Shown: one piece after another, positions 1-10,565 of the stretch | How positions within the stretch are numbered: position 1 is the first letter of the stretch | Layout of the letters: each line of letters starts with the position of its first letter | From: Oreohelix idahoensis | Lineage: Eukaryota; Mollusca; Gastropoda; Stylommatophora; Oreohelicidae | NCBI GenBank assembly: GCA_024509875.1 | Contig: JAMPIV010005045.1 | Location: 62,001-126,000 of the forward strand | Direction: 5' to 3' | DNA: 64,000 bases | Notes under the pieces: generated by a model | Database searches by the model: none | What the model saw: only the letters and a program-made list of their open reading frames with translations | What the model was told of the DNA's origin: nothing | Translations under genes and position numbers: made by a program

Positions 1-2086
1 CAAAAGACAGATGGACTAAAGGATAGCGAGAAGGGAGAGGCAGAAAGCCGAACACTAAACACGCGTCGCGCGATACACAAATGCTGCCATCACGCGTGTA
101 AGACTACATGCACTAACTTTTTTGGACGAACAGTGATAAAATTCACTACCCTTCCCAGAGTTAGGTTTTAAAATCATAAAAAAACGCTTATTAGGAAAGA
201 TAACAATAGATGGGTTTACGTTTGAAAACATTACAGTACCCAGACAGCACATCTTCGAAACAGGAGGTAGAAGGAATTGCATATTTTGAACGCAGCCACG
301 TAGCTCTTTTAAATTTGGATATTTGGGTTCCTTAGGGCTTGCTGACAAAGAATATGTAAAACGTTACGCAAATAGTCCAGGAATTAATAAATTATAACCA
401 AAATAAAATAGTGGGGATGCCTGACAACATAAAATCATTTCTGCTCATAAAATTTTTTTATAACGTGTTTGAACAAAACCTTACGTTACAGAATTAGCCT
501 ACCATGTAAACTCCAAATTGATTGGAGCGCAACAAATGAAAGACTAACCACGATTGGTCGGGCTATAAATACTATCTTTCGTTGTTAGGGGAGACGTGAA
601 AAGGTAACATTTTTTCAAACACTTGTCGAAACGTGGCTCCATTGGCTAGACTCGCTGATATACTCACTTAGGAGCGTTAGTTCGAGACCACTAGTGCAAA
701 TAAGCTTGATAAAGCCACAGTGCGTTGAAGCCAGCTCATATTTGCTAAATAAAAGCCTGGAACATAAGCAGATGGGAATTTGTGCCAGAATTCATTGCTA
801 ATCAACGTATCTGTGTTTATTCTATGAATTGTGGTAAGCTTAAACCATTCAGTATCTTGTAATGAAAATTGAATGTGAATTGTTAATTTATGCCTGTATA
901 TATGTGTAGTTCAGTAGCAAACATGATGTAAAACCTATAATGCTCCCGCCTGAACAGAAGGTGTCGGAGGAAAGTAAAACTGCATGGAATGGCCAAACAG
1001 TACACTGACACCTAGATTATTGATTAGACAGAAATAATGCTGGAAGTGCAGAGGCGTGGTAACCATTAAGGAGGTAAATACTGGTATAAAGTATTTCAGA
1101 TGAAGCTGATAGTTGGCCTAACGCTCTGAACTCAATGTTTGTGATGTGTTGTGATCAGTGTAAAAAGAGAGTATAAGTTAGTTATGAAGTAGAAGGTACA
1201 TCCTTCTTGATTTCAGGGACCGTGGTCTTGATGGTATTGAGCAGCACCTGGTCAGAGCTTTGCTGAATCTAGAGTCGGACAGCCTACTCCTTGGTCTTTT
1301 TAGCTATCAGTGAGGTGTCTCCAGAGCCCAGGGGAGAATTCGAGCAGAGGAGTCCTTTCCTGCCGCCATCACGCAAGATAAGCTGATTTGGCCAGCTGAG
1401 CTCAACATTATGTCCCCTCATCTTGAAATGACTTTGTAAAAATAACATTCAGAGGGGAATTTAATTGTCTTAATATCAGGAACTGAGAACATCTCTAATA
1501 CTAGTCCCAAAAGACAAACTATTGAAGTCATGATGACAAATACCAACAGAGCTTGAACAAAACAAAACCAGTATTACCTCATATTACTACTACACAACTG
1601 ACACACACAGGATATTTTTAATAATATATGTCACTACAATATTCATATTGATAAAGTCTGTACATATACTTGTAATTAAAATTGATTGTGATTCCTGGTT
1701 CCTTTGTATTTGAATCAGGACACATATACCTTCATGACAGCAATGAATACATATTGTTATTTGAAAAGTTATCAGTGACTCCTTAAGATATTTTCATAGA
1801 GTGTTATATGTATGTGAGTGTCACAGTGTTGTCAAGAGTAGTGGATTAAATTAAATTGTTTATCTGTCTGTTGTTGTGACTTACACTTCATCATACACAT
1901 ACCCTAGACACATAACGTAGTCATCACACTATTCCAGAATAATTCTGACTGAGATATATAGATATGTGGTAGCAAGTAAGGTTATCTATAATACACTACT
2001 CTTAATAGATATAGATACCTTCACAGCTGATCTCAGTCAGTACACTAAGTCCCCTATAAATATTTATAACATCCCACTTCACCACA
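1..2086 (+). repeat. 5' LTR of element 1 (partial)
   Basis: This matches 7076-9163 almost base for base and ends in CACTTCACCACA. About 305 bp at its start lie outside the window. It contains a segment (about 835-1213) that is missing from the LTRs of element 2. Short ORFs inside it are not conserved coding regions. Confidence 0.9.
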
Positions 2087-2115
2087 TATATTGGGGTCTC
2101 GCTCTTGGGATTTTG
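2087..2115 (+). promoter_or_regulatory. Candidate primer-binding site of element 1
   Basis: The 5' LTR is followed by TATA and then TTGGGGTCTCGC, a TGG-initial stretch in the usual position for pairing with a tRNA 3' end. The same sequence follows the 5' LTR of element 2, and a related one occurs in element 3. I do not assign the tRNA. Confidence 0.5.
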
Positions 2116-2288
2116 AATCTTTCCCTATTAAAAATATTGGGGGTAATTCACTTCAGGGAATATAAGAATTAAAAGGTATCCTTGGGTGGAATTAAATAAG
2201 GTTGAGCTCACGGTGCCTGTGTTGTCCATTAGATATATTTAGAGATTAAATTGTTGGTTAGACATTGTAGAAATTTACCTGATAGACA

Positions 2289-5200
2289 ATGGCGGACCTG
2301 GCCAAGTTTCGATCTGCTGCTGTTCAGACTGCAAAAGAGTTAGGATTAGATGGGCAAGTTATGGTTGCCTATGTCACCACGGAATGTGACAAATTTATTG
2401 AACGCGAAGAAAGAAGATTAGAAAAAGAGGCCGAAAGAAAGTTAGAGGCTGAGACTAAGAGGTTGCAATTTGAGGCTGAGGCTGAGACTAAGAGGTTGCA
2501 GATTGAGGCTGACAAAGAGGCTAAGAAATTGGAAGCAGAAAGAGAAGACAAAAGATTAGCTGCAGAAAGGGAAGAGACGAGATTAGCTGCAGAGAGGGAA
2601 GCAGAAAAGGAGGAGAAAAGATTACAAAGGGAACATGAATTACGACTAAGGGAGTTTGAGTTTCAGGGCCATGCTCCTGAAAATGGTGCCAGTCCCTTTG
2701 CCTCTGATGCCACTGCTAGCCAAGGAGCCTCAACCTCAGCTATGAATTTTCATTTAGATCATTTTGTTGAGAAAGACGATGATATAGAGAGCTACCTAAA
2801 TAGGTATGAACTATTAGCTACCACGTATGGGTTAGAGAGAGAAAGGTGGAGCTTAAAGTTATCTCAGGGACTTCGTGGGGCAGCTTATGAAGTTTTTGCA
2901 AAAATGAGCAGAGGTGATCAGGAAAATTATGACATGCTAAAGCAGGCTCTTTTGTTAAGGTATGAAAAGAATGCAGAATTTTATAGGAAAAAATTTAGGA
3001 ATGCTAAACTACTGTCAGGTGAAACCTATCACCAGTTCTCTGCACGAATAGAGACATACTTGGAGAAATGGACTTCTCTGGGGAAAACCCAAGATCTTAA
3101 GGAAATGGTCCTTATAGAGCAATTAAGAGAGTCCATGGCTCCAGACCTGAGAAAGTTTCTCATGGAACAAGGTGCAGAGAGGCTGGGTGAGTTGCTAAAT
3201 GTTGCTGAAAGGTATCAAGCGGCTCAAGCAGAGGTAACAGGTAATAAAAAGAAACAAGTGGATAACTTTAGGGCACCACAGAACTTTAATAAATTTGATC
3301 CTAAGGATCAAAATAAAGGTAAGCACCAATTTGATAGGCCACGGTATGAAAATAAAAATAAATTCCCACAATTCGATGAAAGGAAATATGATGAAAGAAA
3401 ATCTTTCAACCAAGGAAAAAGGTGGTGTAAAAATTGTAAGATGAACAATCATGACACTGACCATTGTAGAAGGAAACCTCCTCATTTTGCTGCTATGACA
3501 TCGGGGAAAAAGGAAAAGAAGGGCAAACCTGAAGAATTACAGGAACCATACCACCCCCCAGTGTGTGAAGATGTCATCTGTAATGGTGTCACTATAAGAT
3601 GTTTATATGATACCGGTTTAGATTACGATTCCGTTGTGAGTTCTCACCTGGTGCAGGCCGATCAATACACCACGGAAACAGTGGAGATTCAAACTGCAAC
3701 CAAGGATGTAGCTACCATGACACTTCCCGTCGCCCGAATAAAAGTGAAAACGCGATATGTGGAAGGAATCATAAAAGCAGCAGTGATAAATGAGCCAATC
3801 TACCCTCTAATATTGGGGTGTAGATATGTCTTCTTGGGGAATCCCAAGAGACCTGTGATATTGGCAACAGTGCAGACCAGATCACAGTCAAAGAAGGAGG
3901 AGGATAATCCCATAAATACTCACCCAGATGAGATGAGGAAGGCACAGGCTGAGGACAAAACACTCAAGCCATGTTTCAAGAAGTTGCCCAAATCTCATAC
4001 ACCTCCAGGCAAGGGAGAGTTTTATATGAAGAACAAACTGATATATAGGAAGGCTGGATCTGAATCCAATGGTCACGGACAGCTGGTCCTTCCCACTTCA
4101 TATAGGACTAAAGTGTTGGAACTAGGGCATGCGATTCCCTTCAGTGGTCATATGGGAATCAGCGCAACAGGACAGCGAATAGCTTGTCACTATTTCTGGC
4201 CAGGAATAACTGAAGATATCAAACGATATGTAAAATCCTGTCCAGAGTGCCAACGAGTAGCACCTAAACATTGGACTGCACCAGCAACTCTGGGGGAAAT
4301 GCCCATAGTGGGAACACCCTTTGAGAGAGTTGCCGTGGATCTTGTGGGACCTCTCACCCGAACCAAGAGAAGGAACAGCTACATTCTGACTCTGGTGGAC
4401 ACTTGTTCTATGTGGGGAGAGGCAGTAGCCCTGTCATCGATTGATTCAAAACATGTGGCAGAGGCATTGCTCACAATTTTCACAAGGTTAGGCTTTCCCA
4501 ATCAAATCTTGACTGATAATGGCTCTCAGTTCAAGGGGAAACTAACTGAAGAAGTTTTCAGGATCTTCCAGGCCAAACACTTCCATTGTAGTGTGTATCA
4601 TCCCCAAGGGAACGGCCAAGTGGAAAGATTTAACGGCACATTGATGTCGATCCTGAGAAAGTTGGCACACGAAAAACCAGATACATGGGACCAGTACCTG
4701 CACGCCGCCCTCTTTGCTTATCGGGAGGTACCCCATAGTTCAACCGGTATGGCCCCGGCAACATTATTGTTTGGAAGGCCAATAAAAGGTCCACTTGAAG
4801 CTTTGTTAAGAACGTGGACTGATGAAAAGGCAGAGGAAAACATTACATCTTCATACCAATATGTGAATGAGCTGACCACTCGGTTAAAAACTGGCTGGAA
4901 ACTTGCCAATGAAAATTTGAAACAAGCCAGGAAGAAACATGCTGCCTATTATAACAGGAAGGCGAAAGACAGAAATTTGACTGTGGGAGAGAAAGTACTG
5001 CTTCTTTTGCCCGGGAGTCAGAATAAGTTACAAATTGGATGGCAGGGTCCATATACAGTTCTAGAGAAGGTATCTAGAACAAATTATAAGATAGATAAGA
5101 AGGGGAAAGAAAAAATCTATCATGTGAATCTCCTGAAGAAATATTTGGAAAGAGAACATCAGGAAGAGACACACTTGTTGACCTTGTCCATCGCCATGGA

Positions 5201-5843
5201 GATGAAAAAGGAACCACTTTCATCATTTGAATATCCATTACACCCCTGTGAGACAGCAGCACAGGTGAAAATCAGTACACATTTAACGAAAACTCAGAAA
5301 GAGAGAGTGCAACAGGTTCTAAATAATCATGCAGAGGTGTTAACAGACCGACCAGGACATACAAACCTATTGGAATATGATATGAAACTAATAGACTCCA
5401 CACCTGTCTGTATGAAACCATATTCGATTCCGTTTGCTAAGGAGAAAGCTTTGAAGGAAGAGATAGACTATCTATTGAAGGAAGGAATTATTTCACACAG
5501 TGAATCTTCGTATAGTTCCGGTGTTGTACTCTTAAGGAAGCCCTCTGGAGAACATAGACTCTGTATAGATTACAGGAGACTGAATGCTATTACAGAAGGA
5601 CAGGTGGATCCATTGCCGGATACAAATCAGCTGTTTGCCAGGCTAAATAAAGCTAAATATTTCTCAAAAGTGGATCTGAGTAAAGGATACTATCAGATTC
5701 CAGTAAAGCCTGAGGTTAGACCATACCTAGCTTTTAGTACCTCAGAAGGACACTATGAGTTTAATAGATTGCCATTTGGATTGAAGAATGCGCCTAGTGT
5801 CTTCTCTAGAATGATGAGAAAAATTATTGGATCCTCTGAATAA
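2289..5843 (+). CDS. Gag-protease-integrase-RT (N-terminal part) polyprotein of element 1
   Basis: The 1184-residue ORF starts at the ATG about 200 bp after the LTR. Residues 35-130 are a charged coiled coil with repeated LEAE/LAAERE blocks. A capsid region with a SCAN-like segment follows at about 230-315, then a CCHC knuckle (C-X2-C-X4-H-X4-C) near 380-393. A retropepsin DTG is near 441, with ILG downstream. Integrase has an HHCC zinc finger at about 613-650 and catalytic D near 684, D near 743 and E near 779 (35 residues between the last two), then a GPY/F-like module near 917. RT begins around 1010, after integrase, and includes the VDLSKGYYQIP and LPFGLKNAP motifs. The frame then stops: a run of five A near 5819-5823 has one more A than the same place in element 2, so the RT is cut just before its FMDD box. 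Confidence 0.92.
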   Translation: MADLAKFRSAAVQTAKELGLDGQVMVAYVTTECDKFIEREERRLEKEAERKLEAETKRLQFEAEAETKRLQIEADKEAKKLEAEREDKRLAAEREETRLAAEREAEKEEKRLQREHELRLREFEFQGHAPENGASPFASDATASQGASTSAMNFHLDHFVEKDDDIESYLNRYELLATTYGLERERWSLKLSQGLRGAAYEVFAKMSRGDQENYDMLKQALLLRYEKNAEFYRKKFRNAKLLSGETYHQFSARIETYLEKWTSLGKTQDLKEMVLIEQLRESMAPDLRKFLMEQGAERLGELLNVAERYQAAQAEVTGNKKKQVDNFRAPQNFNKFDPKDQNKGKHQFDRPRYENKNKFPQFDERKYDERKSFNQGKRWCKNCKMNNHDTDHCRRKPPHFAAMTSGKKEKKGKPEELQEPYHPPVCEDVICNGVTIRCLYDTGLDYDSVVSSHLVQADQYTTETVEIQTATKDVATMTLPVARIKVKTRYVEGIIKAAVINEPIYPLILGCRYVFLGNPKRPVILATVQTRSQSKKEEDNPINTHPDEMRKAQAEDKTLKPCFKKLPKSHTPPGKGEFYMKNKLIYRKAGSESNGHGQLVLPTSYRTKVLELGHAIPFSGHMGISATGQRIACHYFWPGITEDIKRYVKSCPECQRVAPKHWTAPATLGEMPIVGTPFERVAVDLVGPLTRTKRRNSYILTLVDTCSMWGEAVALSSIDSKHVAEALLTIFTRLGFPNQILTDNGSQFKGKLTEEVFRIFQAKHFHCSVYHPQGNGQVERFNGTLMSILRKLAHEKPDTWDQYLHAALFAYREVPHSSTGMAPATLLFGRPIKGPLEALLRTWTDEKAEENITSSYQYVNELTTRLKTGWKLANENLKQARKKHAAYYNRKAKDRNLTVGEKVLLLLPGSQNKLQIGWQGPYTVLEKVSRTNYKIDKKGKEKIYHVNLLKKYLEREHQEETHLLTLSIAMEMKKEPLSSFEYPLHPCETAAQVKISTHLTKTQKERVQQVLNNHAEVLTDRPGHTNLLEYDMKLIDSTPVCMKPYSIPFAKEKALKEEIDYLLKEGIISHSESSYSSGVVLLRKPSGEHRLCIDYRRLNAITEGQVDPLPDTNQLFARLNKAKYFSKVDLSKGYYQIPVKPEVRPYLAFSTSEGHYEFNRLPFGLKNAPSVFSRMMRKIIGSSE

Positions 5844-6702
5844 TCCCTGTATAACAAATTTTATGGATGATATCCTTATAGCAACAGAAACATTTGAGGA
5901 ACACATTGACTCTCTGAACATGCTGTTTGATCGACTTAGGGAGGCAAATTTAACAGCCCGACCAACCAAATGTTGCGTTGGATGTAAAGAATTGGAATTT
6001 TTGGGACACACAGTTTATCAGGGAAACATGACCCCTGACCCAAAGAATTTAGAGAAACTACAGAAAGCCCCGAGACCACAAACCAAGAAGGACGTGAGAT
6101 CCTTTGTCTCATTATGTGGTTTCTACCAGAAGTATATCAAAAACTTTAATTCCATATGTGCACCGTTAACTGAATTGACACGTAAAGGACATCCAGATCG
6201 CATTACATGGACACCACAATGTGAAATGACTTACCAAGAATTGAAGGAAAAGCTCACAAGTAAACCCATTTTGAAATTACCTGACTTAAGTCAAGAATTC
6301 ATAGTAAGGACGGATGCAAGTAATATTGGGTTAGGTGCAACTCTACTACAGAAATCAGATGCATTGGATGGGGAATTAAGCCCAGTGGCATATGCTAGCA
6401 GAAAGTTGAATAAAGCTGAAATCAACTACTCAACTAGCGAAAAAGAATGTCTTGCAGTAATATGGGCGATAAAGAAATTCAATATTTATCTATATGGGAA
6501 GGCATTTAAGTTGCAAACAGACCACAAACCTTTATCGTTTCTAGCACAGGCTAGGCATGAGAACTCCAGGTTACTCCGATGGTCTTTACTTTTGGCTCCA
6601 TATAATTTTAGCATTGAGTATATATCTGGAAAAACCAATTTGGGAGCGGATTTTTTAAGCCGTCATCCGTGTGATGAGAATCACCGTAAACCCCAGAAAT
6701 AA
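5827..6702 (+). CDS. RT C-terminal part and RNase H of element 1
   Basis: This is the continuation of pol in the next frame; the ATG at 5827 is incidental and the product would normally be part of the upstream polyprotein. It carries the RT active-site variant FMDD near residues 11-15, then the thumb/connection with FLGHTVYQGNMTPDPKN. RNase H follows, with the first Asp in IVRTDAS (about 160), Glu in SEKECLAV (about 206) and Asp in TDHKPL (about 231). The ORF ends in GADFLSRHP, typical of the gypsy RNase H end. Codons and residues match element 2 almost exactly, which places the lesion at the junction only. No chromodomain or envelope follows; the stop lies 67 bp before the 3' LTR. Confidence 0.9.
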   Translation: MDPLNNPCITNFMDDILIATETFEEHIDSLNMLFDRLREANLTARPTKCCVGCKELEFLGHTVYQGNMTPDPKNLEKLQKAPRPQTKKDVRSFVSLCGFYQKYIKNFNSICAPLTELTRKGHPDRITWTPQCEMTYQELKEKLTSKPILKLPDLSQEFIVRTDASNIGLGATLLQKSDALDGELSPVAYASRKLNKAEINYSTSEKECLAVIWAIKKFNIYLYGKAFKLQTDHKPLSFLAQARHENSRLLRWSLLLAPYNFSIEYISGKTNLGADFLSRHPCDENHRKPQK

Positions 6703-6758
6703 TAATAAATTTCTCTATGTGTATATAGAATAAAGGACTGACATATAATGTCTGTTTT

Positions 6759-6769
6759 AAGAGGGGAGG
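6759..6769 (+). promoter_or_regulatory. Polypurine tract of element 1
   Basis: AAGAGGGGAGG lies immediately before the 3' LTR start TGTCGTGG, the expected position for plus-strand priming. Element 2 has the same tract in the same place. Confidence 0.8.
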
Positions 6770-9163
6770 TGTCGTGGAATATTCTAATCCACATATATAA
6801 ATTATTAGGTAAATCTGAAGCCTAACAAATAAAATTAATAAAGAAAAGAGCAATGGTAAAATAACAGTGCTGTCACAAAGAAGGTACTCGAAATCCCCCT
6901 TGTTTTATGCTTCGTCTGCAAATTGTAACGCTTTCACGTTGATAGTAAAAGCCTACTATATTATTACCCGCTTTCTTCAATGAAACGTGTGCTGTATTTC
7001 TTGGAAAAACATTGAGAGGCAGACTGCGTAATGACCTAAATTAATCCTAACATTAATTATACTGCGTTACCAAAACAAAAGACAGATGGACTAAAGGATA
7101 GCGAGAAGGGAGAGGCAGAAAGCCGAACACTAAACACGCGTCGCGCGATACACAAATGCTGCCATCACGCGTGTAAGACTACATGCACTAACTTTTTTGG
7201 ACGAACAGTGATAAAATTCACTACCCTTCCCAGAGTTAGGTTTTAAAATCATAAAAAACGCTTATTAGGAAAGATAACAATAGATGGGTTTACGTTTGAA
7301 AACATTACAGTACCCAGACAGCACATCTTCGAAACAGGAGGTAGAAGGAATTGCATATTTTGAACGCAGCCACGTAGCTCTTTTAAATTTGGATATTTGG
7401 GTTCCTTAGGGCTTGCTGACAAAGAATATGTAAAACGTTACGCAAATAGTCCAGGAATTAATAAATTATAACCAAAATAAAATAGTGGGGATGCCTGACA
7501 ACATAAAATCATTTCTGCTCATAAAATTTTTTTATAACGTGTTTGAACAAAACCTTACGTTACAGAATTAGCCTACCATGTAAACTCCAAATTGATTGGA
7601 GCGCAACAAATGAAAGACTAACCACGATTGGTCGGGCTATAAATACTATCTTTCGTTGTTAGGGGAGACGTGAAAAGGTAACATTTTTTCAAACACTTGT
7701 CGAAACGTGGCTCCATTGGCTAGACTCGCTGATATACTCACATAGGAGCGTTAGTTCGAGACCACTAGTGCAAATAAGCTTGATAAAGCCACAGTGCGTT
7801 GAAGCCAGCTCATATTTTGCTAAATAAAAGCCTGGAACATAAGCAGATGGGAATTTGTGCCAGAATTCATTGCTAATCAACGTATCTGTGTTTATTCTAT
7901 GAATTGTGGTAAGCTTAAACCATTCAGTATCTTGTAATGAAAATTGAATGTGAATTGTTAATTTATGCCTGTATATATATGTGTAGTTCAGTAGCAAACA
8001 TGATGTAAAACCTATAATGCTCCCGCCTGAACAGAAGGTGTCGGAGGAAAGTAAAACTGCATGGAATGGCCAAACAGTACACTGACACCTAGATTATTGA
8101 TTAGACAGAAATAATGCTGGAAGTGCAGAGGCGTGGTAACCATTAAGGAGGTAAATACTGGTATAAAGTATTTCAGATGAAGCTGATAGTTGGCCTAACG
8201 CTCTGAACTCAATGTTTGTGATGTGTTGTGATCAGTGTAAAAAGAGAGTATAAGTTAGTTATGAAGTAGAAGGTACATCCTTCTTGATTTCAGGGACCGT
8301 GGTCTTGATGGTATTGAGCAGCACCTGGTCAGAGCTTTGCTGAATCCAGAGTCGGACAGCCTACTCCTTGGTCTTTTTAGCTATCAGTGAGGTGTCTCCA
8401 GAGCCCAGGGGAGAATTCGAGCAGAGGAGTCCTTTCCTGCCGCCATCACGCAAGATAAGCTGATTTGGCCAGCTGAGCTCAACATTATGTCCCCTCATCT
8501 TGAAATGACTTTGTAAAAATAACATTCAGAGGGGAATTTAATTGTCTTAATATGAGGAACTGAGAACATCTCCAATACTAGTCCCAAAAGACAAACTATT
8601 GAAGTCATGATGACAAATACCAACAGAGCTTGAACAAAACAAAACCAGTATTACCTCATATTACTACTACACAACTGACACACATAGGATATTTTTAATA
8701 ATATATGTCACTACAATATTCATATTGATAAAGTCTGTACATATACTTGTAATTAAAATTGATTGTGATTCCTGGTTCCTTTGTATTTGAATCAGGACAC
8801 ATATACCTTTATGACAACAATGAATACATATTGTTATTTGAAAAGTTATCAGTGACTCCTTAAGATATTTTCATAGAGTGTTATATGTATGTGAGTGTCA
8901 CAGTGTTGTCAAGAGTAGTGGATTAAATTAAATTGTTTATCTGTCTGTTGTTGTGACTTACACTTCATCATACACATACCCTAGACACATAACGTAGTCA
9001 TCACACTATTCCAGAATAATTCTGACTGAGATATATAGATATGTGGTAGCAAGTAAGGTTATCTATAATACACTACTCTTAATAGATATAGATACCTTCA
9101 CAGCTGATCTCAGTCAGTACACTAAGTCCCCTATAAATATTTATAACATCCCACTTCACCACA
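6770..9163 (+). repeat. 3' LTR of element 1 (complete, 2394 bp)
   Basis: It runs from TGTCGTGG to CACCACA and is a complete copy of the LTR seen at 1-2086. Its length is unusual for gypsy LTRs but similar to the other LTRs in this window (2.0-2.6 kb). Confidence 0.9.
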
Positions 9164-9170
9164 AACATGG

Positions 9171-9442
9171 AGTGTCCGATTGGGAGAGTGGTTAGAGTAC
9201 TAGCCCAATGTGGCAAAGTTACCGGGTTCCGGTTTCAAAATTTGGTAGCGTCATGCTTCAGGCTACCCAGCTGTAAATTGGTACCTGACTGTGCTCATGA
9301 GTTAGGGAAGGCAAAGCAGTGAGGAAGAGAATTGGTCACTCCACCTCATAAAAAAAGCTAGGTCTAGTATGGTGAGGTCTCTAACACTTCACCCCCCCCC
9401 CTTTTCCGGCAGTTTCTGCTATGGACTACCTTTATCTTTAAC
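9171..9442 (+). mobile_element. tRNA-derived SINE, family S1
   Basis: A polymerase III A-box-like GAGAGTGGTTAGAGTAC is followed about 30 bp on by a B-box-like GGGTTCCGGTTTCA. The 3' end reads GGACTACCTTTATCTTTA. A second copy with the same body and 3' end lies on the minus strand at 25988-26225, which confirms a dispersed family. It starts 8 bp after the 3' LTR of element 1. Confidence 0.75.
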
Positions 9443-9690
9443 TAGTAACATAATTGTCATGAATGTATTTTCTGCAGTAACATAATTGTTGTAGTAATAT
9501 AATAGTTACTGTAATGGCCAATAGGTGTGTGAATGTCCTGTTAAATAAACATTTTTATAGTAATGTAAATGTCTGTCTTAAATTTTCTCCTAACAGGATG
9601 ACAGAACAAAGAAGGCATATGCTGTAAGTGTTTGAACCTATTAAGGATTGATTTATGTCTATGTTTAAACATGTATTTATGTTGTGGTAT
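9443..9690. other. No gene seen
   Basis: AT-rich sequence with a short repeat of AGTAACATAATTGT. No coding or structured feature recognised. Confidence 0.5.
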
Positions 9691-9860
9691 TCACAAGGCA
9701 GTCCTTATTCTGGAATCCCCATAGAGGGAGACATAAAACACATGAAGAAAAAAGAACTGAAGACAGACATGGAAGGATGAGGACGGCTTGGAAAGACTGA
9801 GCTGATGGCAAGTTTGTTGGAGGCCCATGCTCCTTGGGGAGTTAAAGAATCATGATGATA
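9691..9860 (+). repeat. 3' tail remnant of an RTE-like LINE (family T)
   Basis: The stretch CAAGGCAGTCCTTATTCTGG, then GACAGACATGGAAGG, ending GCTCCTTGGGGAGTTAAAGAAT, matches the tails at 42090-42355, 51041-51305 and, in reverse, 43645-43860. Its decayed translation resembles the C-terminal end of endonuclease/RT LINE proteins. Frames are broken. Confidence 0.6.
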
Positions 9861-9861
9861 T

Positions 9862-10281
9862 TCAGAAAATGGGTTGGTAGTTCTGATTCAGTGAAATATG
9901 CAACTGTTTAACATGGACATCTAGAATGTTGAGATGTCCCAACTTTCTTCTTAGACGTACACTCTCAGACGTCTTCTTGAATATTTTCAAAGAAGACGCA
10001 GTCAGCTTCAGGCTGCTTGCATCTCCATAATGTTTTTTGGAAAATGGTACTGGTGACGGCCATATGTGCTTTCTATGTTCCTCATATGTTGGGCATCTTT
10101 GAAGCAGATGTTCAGCAGTCATTTTATCAGTGCCACAGTTACACTCATCGGTAGTTCCTATCTTTAGCTTGTTGAAAAGAATATATCCCAATCTGTTGTG
10201 GCCCATGCGAAGTCTGAAGATTATCACATGTTCTCTTTTGCTGAGCTGGTAATATCCCAACTTGTCTGTCATGGGATACAT
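9862..10281 (-). pseudogene. C-terminal fragment of a jockey-like LINE polyprotein
   Basis: The open frame of 139 residues contains LSKREHVIIFRLRMGHNRL, CNCG and TAEHLLQRCPTYEEHRKHIWP. These are hallmarks of the C-terminal zinc region after RNase H in jockey/I-type LINE proteins (Cys and His of C-X-C...H-X4-C visible). The RT core is absent upstream, so this is a 5'-truncated copy. It is not a host gene. Confidence 0.8.
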
Positions 10282-10309
10282 GTGAACAGTTCATCATTGG
10301 GGAATAGTG

Positions 10310-10565
10310 CAAGACACGGAGCCACTGCCGCAGCTTGTCCCCACAAGCACTCACATGCTCCTGCAGCATAGGTTTATTTAGTGATTTGTTTTACATGATG
10401 TGGTTGCCAGCCCCATTCAACTGACATTAGTCGCCATGTATGACACTCCTGACGTGGTTGCCAGCCCCATTCAACTGACATTAGTCGCCATGTATGACAC
10501 TCCTCAGGGTGTAGTATTTCTGTTCTTTCTTTGTGTCTTCAGAGACCCTCTGGAACTTGACAGGG
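10310..10565 (+). repeat. Unclassified dispersed repeat (family R), with a 54-bp internal duplication
   Basis: The stretch GGAGCCACTGCCGCAGC ... GTTTTACATGATGTGGTTGCC ... TGACACTCCT ... TTTGTGTCTTCAGAGACC aligns by eye with 17800-18010. Weaker matches are at 14255-14375, 21360-21560, 29185-29340 and 43440-43625. A 54-bp unit beginning GTGGTTGCCAGCCCC is duplicated at 10399-10506. No coding capacity or terminal repeats are recognised. Confidence 0.6.

Larger units (their letters stand above)
1..9163 (+). mobile_element. Gmr1-like Ty3/gypsy LTR retrotransposon, element 1 (left end outside window)
   Basis: The sequence from position 1 recurs from 7076, giving direct LTRs around a coding interior. 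Domain order in the interior is gag, protease, integrase, reverse transcriptase, RNase H. That order, with a gypsy-type RT, defines the Gmr1 group. The LTR starts TGTCGTGG and ends CACCACA. A purine tract lies just before the 3' LTR and a candidate primer site just after the 5' LTR. The two LTRs differ at only about eight bases by eye over 2 kb, so the insertion is young. The pol reading frame is broken once, near 5820. The 5' flank is outside the window, so the TSD cannot be checked; the 3' flank begins AACAT. Confidence 0.9.

Noticed and set aside
5817..5845. Programmed frameshift between two pol ORFs
   Set aside because: The break is inside the RT palm, and element 2 reads through with one base fewer.
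6703..6769. Envelope gene in elements 1-3
   Set aside because: No room and no signal peptide or membrane-spanning ORF between pol and the 3' LTR.
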